This document shows positions 60,939 to 64,000 of a DNA stretch of 64,000 nt, in pieces. Location: contig NC_014100.1 in assembly GCF_000092285.1 (NCBI RefSeq), forward strand, positions 2,294,001 through 2,358,000, read 5' to 3'. Source of the stretch: Caulobacter segnis ATCC 21756 (GTDB lineage: Bacteria > Pseudomonadota > Alphaproteobacteria > Caulobacterales > Caulobacteraceae). Position numbers and translations under genes: made by a program. The notes below the pieces were generated by a model. That model did not search any database, had not been told where the DNA came from, and was given only the letters and a program-made list of their open reading frames with translations. Each line of letters starts with the position of its first letter. Within the stretch, counting starts at the first letter, position 1.

Positions 60939-61684
60939 GCCGCCGCCCCCACGATGCGGTCATAGCCCTCGGCTTCCAGCTGCAGGGCCAGCTCCGGACC
61001 GCCCGAGGCGACGATGCGGCCGGCGGCCAGCACGTGGACCTTGTCGGGTTTGATGTGGTCCAGCAGGCGCTGGTAGTGGGTGATGACCAGCATGCCGCGC
61101 TCGGGCGAGCGCAGGGCGTTGACGCCCTCGGAGACGATCTTCAGCGCGTCGATATCCAGGCCGCTGTCGGTCTCGTCGAGGATGAGGAACTTCGGCGAAA
61201 GCATGGACATCTGGAAGATTTCCATCCGCTTCTTCTCGCCGCCCGAGAAGCCGACGTTCAGGCCGCGCTTGAGCATCTCGAAGTCGATCTTCAGCGCCGC
61301 GGCCTTCTCCTTGGCCAGCTTCAGGAAGGCCGGCGCGGCGACCTCGTCCTCGCCCCGCGCGCGGCGCTGGGCGTTGAGGGCGGTGCGGATGAAGGTCAGG
61401 GCCGGAACGCCCGGAATTTCCAGGGGATATTGGAACGACAGGAACAGGCCCTTGGCCGCCCGCTCGTTCGGCTCCAGCGACAGCACGTCCTCGCCATTGA
61501 GCGTCGCCGAGCCCTCGGTGACCTCATAGCCGTCGCGGCCGGTCAGCACGTAGGACAGGGTCGACTTGCCGGCGCCGTTCGGCCCCATGATCGCGTGGAC
61601 CTCGCCGGCGGGAACGTCCAGCGTGACGCCCTTCAGGATCGGCTTGTCCTCGACGCGGGCGTGAAGGTTCTTGATGGAAAGCAT
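60935..61684 (-). CDS. sufC: Fe-S assembly ATPase SufC
   Basis: A 249-residue ABC-type ATPase. Walker A GPNGAGKST, the signature GFSGGEKKRMEIFQM and Walker B FLILDETDSGLDIDAL are present. It powers conformational change of the SufBCD scaffold. The start lies 1 base after the sufB stop. Confidence 0.97.
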   Translation of the reverse strand: MLSIKNLHARVEDKPILKGVTLDVPAGEVHAIMGPNGAGKSTLSYVLTGRDGYEVTEGSATLNGEDVLSLEPNERAAKGLFLSFQYPLEIPGVPALTFIRTALNAQRRARGEDEVAAPAFLKLAKEKAAALKIDFEMLKRGLNVGFSGGEKKRMEIFQMSMLSPKFLILDETDSGLDIDALKIVSEGVNALRSPERGMLVITHYQRLLDHIKPDKVHVLAAGRIVASGGPELALQLEAEGYDRIVGAAA

Positions 61685-63153
<1,469 letters not shown>

Positions 63154-63154
<1 letters not shown>

Positions 63155-64000
63155 TAAGCCACCTCCCGGCGCCGGGCGCCGATACGCTTCCAGGCGGCGA
63201 GCCAGGCGTCGCCGCACTTGATCCAATCGTCTTCCGTGCTCGCCCAGCCGCCGCTGATACGCAGGGCGAACGGGGCGAGATCGGCGCGGCCCATGGCTTC
63301 CACCACGCGGCTGGCCTTGACCTTGCCCGAAGAGCAGGCGCTGCCGGCGCTGACCATGATCCCGGCCAGGTCCATGTTCATGACCTGGACCTCGGAGCCG
63401 AAGCCCTCGCCCGCCAAGCACAACGTCTGGGGAAGGCGATCAGCCCCCTCGCCCAGCACGACCGCGCCCTCGGCTTTCAGCCGCTGGGCCAGGGCGTCGC
63501 GCCATTGGGCCTGTTCGGCCATCGAGGCAAGGCCTTCCTGGGCCGCCTGGGCCGCCGCGCCGAACGCGGCGATGCCGGCGACATTCTCGGTGCCGGCCCG
63601 GCGACCGCGCTCCTGACCACCGCCATGAAGGCGACGGGTGACCGTGGCGCGGGTCCCGGCGACCAGAGCGCCGACGCCCTGCGGCCCACCCAACTTGTGG
63701 GCCGACAGCGCCATGGTGTCGGCGCCGAGGCCGGAGAAGTCGATCGCGATCTTGCCGGCGGCCTGGACGGCGTCGACATGCAGCCAGCCGTCGTGGGCGC
63801 GCACGAGGGCTGACGCCTTATCCACAGGCTGGATGACGCCGGTCTCGTTGTTGGCCAGCATCAGGCAGACCAGGGTCTTGCCCGGCTTTTCAAGCGCTTG
63901 CGCCAGCCAGCCGAGATCGGCGACGCCATTGTTGTCCACAGGCAGGACCTCGACCGGCAGGCCAGAAGTCTTCGCCGTCTCGGTGACCGCGTCGTGCTCG
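63154..64000 (-). CDS. cysteine desulfurase, NifS/IscS type (5' end outside window)
   Basis: A partial cysteine desulfurase; the reading frame stays open to the right edge, so the start is outside. The PLP Lys is in [20 protein letters not shown], and the active Cys loop is [21 protein letters not shown]. At the edge EHDAV...LPVDNNG matches the usual TEHxAV...V start of the domain. It is the first seen gene of the SUF operon, sharing a base with the sufB start. A second desulfurase (sufS) is in the same operon. Confidence 0.93.

Overview
The window is high-GC DNA from an alphaproteobacterium, almost certainly Caulobacter or a very close relative. The best evidence is a PopA orthologue (REC-REC-degenerate GGDEF) whose D55 and R357 fall at the residue numbers I remember for C. 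crescentus PopA. A DgcB-like diguanylate cyclase, a RhlB/RhlE-type helicase, Mfd, SdhE and a SUF operon lie close by in an order I recall from Caulobacter. Codon use, frequent ATGA/TAATG stop-start overlaps, GTG/TTG starts and GC-rich hairpin repeats also fit.

Positions 1-32.2 kb look like accessory, nutrient-responsive DNA made of short operons. (a) 0.1-2.4 kb: an SDR oxidoreductase and a CapA-like metallophosphoesterase. (b) 2.6-12.1 kb: a TonB-dependent receptor, an exposed CocE/NonD hydrolase and a LysR regulator, then a NarL-type response regulator translationally coupled to a giant beta-propeller/Y_Y_Y sensor kinase. (c) 12.4-19.1 kb: a Tat-type alpha/beta hydrolase and a tightly coupled run of YcaC-like hydrolase, XapX protein, amidohydrolase with a Cys/His-rich tail, DoxX, DUF1275 protein and alginate-export-type porin. 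(d) 19.1-29.2 kb: a catabolic cluster that looks like a complete 3-keto-glycoside pathway: GMC dehydrogenase, Gluconate_2-dh3 small subunit, cytochrome c, two DUF1080 (3-keto-disaccharide hydrolase) proteins, two sugar-phosphate-isomerase-like TIM barrels, one Gfo/Idh/MocA oxidoreductase, an NHS-type MFS permease and a LacI regulator. (e) 29.3-32.2 kb: a three-gene DevBCA/MacAB-type exporter.

Positions 32.2-64 kb look like core genome. An MBL-fold protein, TatD, HolB, Tmk and RlpA run on the minus strand up to tRNA-Ser(UGA). Then come an RsmC-type methyltransferase, an RsuA-family pseudouridine synthase, a TusA protein, a BrkB/YihY membrane protein, a CoA transferase, PopA, a DsbA-family protein, a repeat-rich spacer, Mfd, SdhE, the DEAD-box helicase, an HTTM membrane protein with a partner, a small COX4-like protein, a GT61 glycosyltransferase, coniferyl-type aldehyde dehydrogenase, DgcB, enoyl-CoA hydratase, a DUF6165-GT9 pair and the SUF operon (cysteine desulfurase cut by the right edge, sufB, sufC, sufD, sufS, a DUF59 protein, sufA and a small Cys-rich protein).

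The most interesting system is the 19-29 kb cluster. Periplasmic oxidation of glycosides at C3, passing electrons to cytochrome c, would be followed by cleavage by DUF1080 proteins, import and reduction/isomerisation, all probably under a LacI repressor with a visible palindromic site. All functions are inferred from sequence reading; no database search was run.
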